A DNA stretch of 6,499 nt. Source: an uncultured Erysipelotrichaceae bacterium (lineage in GTDB: Bacteria; Bacillota_I; Bacilli_A; Erysipelotrichales; Erysipelotrichaceae). Shown one piece after another: positions 5,451 through 6,499 of this stretch (position 1 is the stretch's first letter; every line of letters starts with the position of its first letter). Made by a program: the position numbers and the translations under genes. The notes below the pieces were generated by a model. That model was not told the DNA's origin. It did not search any database and saw nothing but the letters and a program-made list of their open reading frames with translations. The stretch covers positions 1 through 6,499 of the forward strand of contig CADBMY010000277.1 of assembly GCA_902795905.1 (NCBI GenBank), written 5' to 3'.

Positions 5451-6499
5451 AAAAGCTCAGGACCGTGATCGTAACCAACGGGGCATATCCGGTACCGGCA
5501 GTCAGAGGCGGCGGTGCCGAGAGTCTTGTGGAGAGTCTGCTGCAGCAGAATGAGATCTATCAGGCACTGGATCTGACCTTGGTCAGTATCGCGGATGCAG
5601 AGGCTGTAAGAGTTTCGGCGAAATATCCGCATACGAAGTTTGTCTTTCTGGAGCCTTCCGGCATCACAAAAGCAACAGACCGGATCATGCATTATACAGC
5701 GGATGATCTTCTGCACAGGAAAGATCATCTGGCTTTTAAGACACCGCTGGAGCGTCTGGATTATATCCGTAAAGCTGCAAAGTATCTTGCCTCACAGAGC
5801 TTTGACAGGGTCGTTCTGGAAAATCAGATGGCACTGTTATGGACAATGAAGTACCGCGGGAATACGGAGAGATACAAAGACAGATACTATCTGCATATTC
5901 ATAATCATCCCGCAAGATATGCCGGCAACGAAGAGACTGCGGCCAGGGCACGTAAGATCATCTGTGTCAGTGAGTTTATCGGCAGAGCCTTTGCGCACAA
6001 TATCGGTATCAGCTATACGGAAGATCGCTTCAGTGTCCTGAAGAATACCGTGGATGAGAAGCTGTTTGATCCGAAGAATGTCAGTGCTGCGGATATTGAC
6101 AGCCTGAAACAGAAATACGGACTGCAGGAAAAAAAGCTGATCCTGTTTGTCGGACGTCTGATTGAAGGCAAGGGTGTAAGAGAGCTTCTGCAGGCATACA
6201 GGGATATTGAAACACCGGATACGGTGCTGATGATCGTCGGCAGTCTGAATTACGATTCCAATGAAAGCAGTCCCTACGAAGAAGAACTGAAGAAGCTGCG
6301 CCATGAGATCGGAGAAGAGAAGGTGATCCTGACCGGATATGTACCGCATGCACAGCTGCCTGTATATTATGCCGCAGCCGATCTCTGCGTCTTTCCTTCC
6401 ACATGTGAAGAGGCTGCCGGTCTTACCGTACTTGAGGCAATGTTCATGAACAGACCGCTGATCACGACAACGATGGGCGGCATACCTGAATACACGAAC
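5447..6499 (+). CDS. GT4 family glycosyltransferase (GT-B fold), 3' end missing
   Basis: This encodes a retaining GT-B glycosyltransferase of the GT4 type; 351 codons are present and the frame is open at the window end. The N-terminal domain has the glycine-rich turn RGGGAESLV at 20-28 and HIHNHP at 150-155. The second domain starts at LFVGRLIEGKGV (233-244), with R237 and K242 at the positions that contact the donor diphosphate. Near the end is the E-x7-E donor-binding motif, E322 to E330 (EAAGLTVLE), then the MGGIPE segment. GT4 proteins usually run 370-400 residues, so only a short tail should be missing. Its ATG overlaps the previous stop as ATGA, and GGAG lies 9 nt upstream, so it is coupled and in the same operon. 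It probably adds a hexose to a lipid-linked or growing glycan on the cytoplasmic side; the donor is unknown. Confidence 0.92.
   Translation, partial: MKKLRTVIVTNGAYPVPAVRGGGAESLVESLLQQNEIYQALDLTLVSIADAEAVRVSAKYPHTKFVFLEPSGITKATDRIMHYTADDLLHRKDHLAFKTPLERLDYIRKAAKYLASQSFDRVVLENQMALLWTMKYRGNTERYKDRYYLHIHNHPARYAGNEETAARARKIICVSEFIGRAFAHNIGISYTEDRFSVLKNTVDEKLFDPKNVSAADIDSLKQKYGLQEKKLILFVGRLIEGKGVRELLQAYRDIETPDTVLMIVGSLNYDSNESSPYEEELKKLRHEIGEEKVILTGYVPHAQLPVYYAAADLCVFPSTCEEAAGLTVLEAMFMNRPLITTTMGGIPEYTN

Noticed and set aside
5837..6349. A 170-codon minus-strand open frame within the GT4 gene
   Set aside because: The plus strand there carries the GT4 donor-binding region. The antisense frame has no motif support.

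Overview
The window looks like a chromosomal surface-glycan locus of a Gram-positive, probably anaerobic bacterium of the Firmicutes (Bacillota), possibly Clostridia or Erysipelotrichia. This placement is an inference. It rests on intermediate GC content, a strong AGGAGG ribosome binding site, a LicD-family protein, a GT2/DUF2304 pair, and a membrane-anchored modular GH9 glucanase typical of gut or rumen fibre degraders. I cannot name the genus.

The layout is two divergent transcription units parting at about 2805-2853. Leftward (minus strand) are a GT-B fold glycosyltransferase (1551-2804) and then, after 36 bp, a large glycoside hydrolase family 9 gene (1514 down to beyond base 1, 3' end missing). 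The hydrolase has an N-terminal membrane anchor, a Pro/Thr linker, a CBM4/9-like domain, a CelD_N Ig-like domain and the first part of a GH9 catalytic domain. Rightward (plus strand) is a tight five-gene run: LicD family protein (2854-3609), DPM1-like GT2 glycosyltransferase (3612-4277), DUF2304 membrane protein (4289-4651), a GT-A-like protein of unassigned family (4635-5450) and a GT4 glycosyltransferase (5447 to past the window end). Spacings are 2 bp, 11 bp, a 17 bp overlap and a 4 bp ATGA overlap, so this is very probably one operon.

The rightward genes read as a module for building and decorating an extracellular polysaccharide or a cell-wall-linked glycan. In this reading GT2 plus DUF2304 make or use a polyprenyl-phosphate sugar at the membrane, GT4 and the GT-A-like protein extend the chain, and LicD adds a phospho-substituent such as phosphocholine. 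The GH9 enzyme would act outside the cell on a beta-glucan, either dietary cellulose-like polymer or, more speculatively, a self-made glycan. The actual glycan cannot be read from the sequence.

The most unusual signal is regulatory. The two leftward genes have no Shine-Dalgarno sequence, and each has a near-consensus -10 hexamer only 6-7 nt before its ATG, the geometry expected of leaderless mRNAs. The LicD gene has an alternative ATG in the same geometry. No stretch over 300 bases lacks a gene. I see no RNA genes, CRISPR array, insertion sequence or clear rho-independent terminator. No clearly new multi-gene system is visible; the nearest thing to uncharacterised biology is the unassigned LDDFF-motif protein at 4635-5450.
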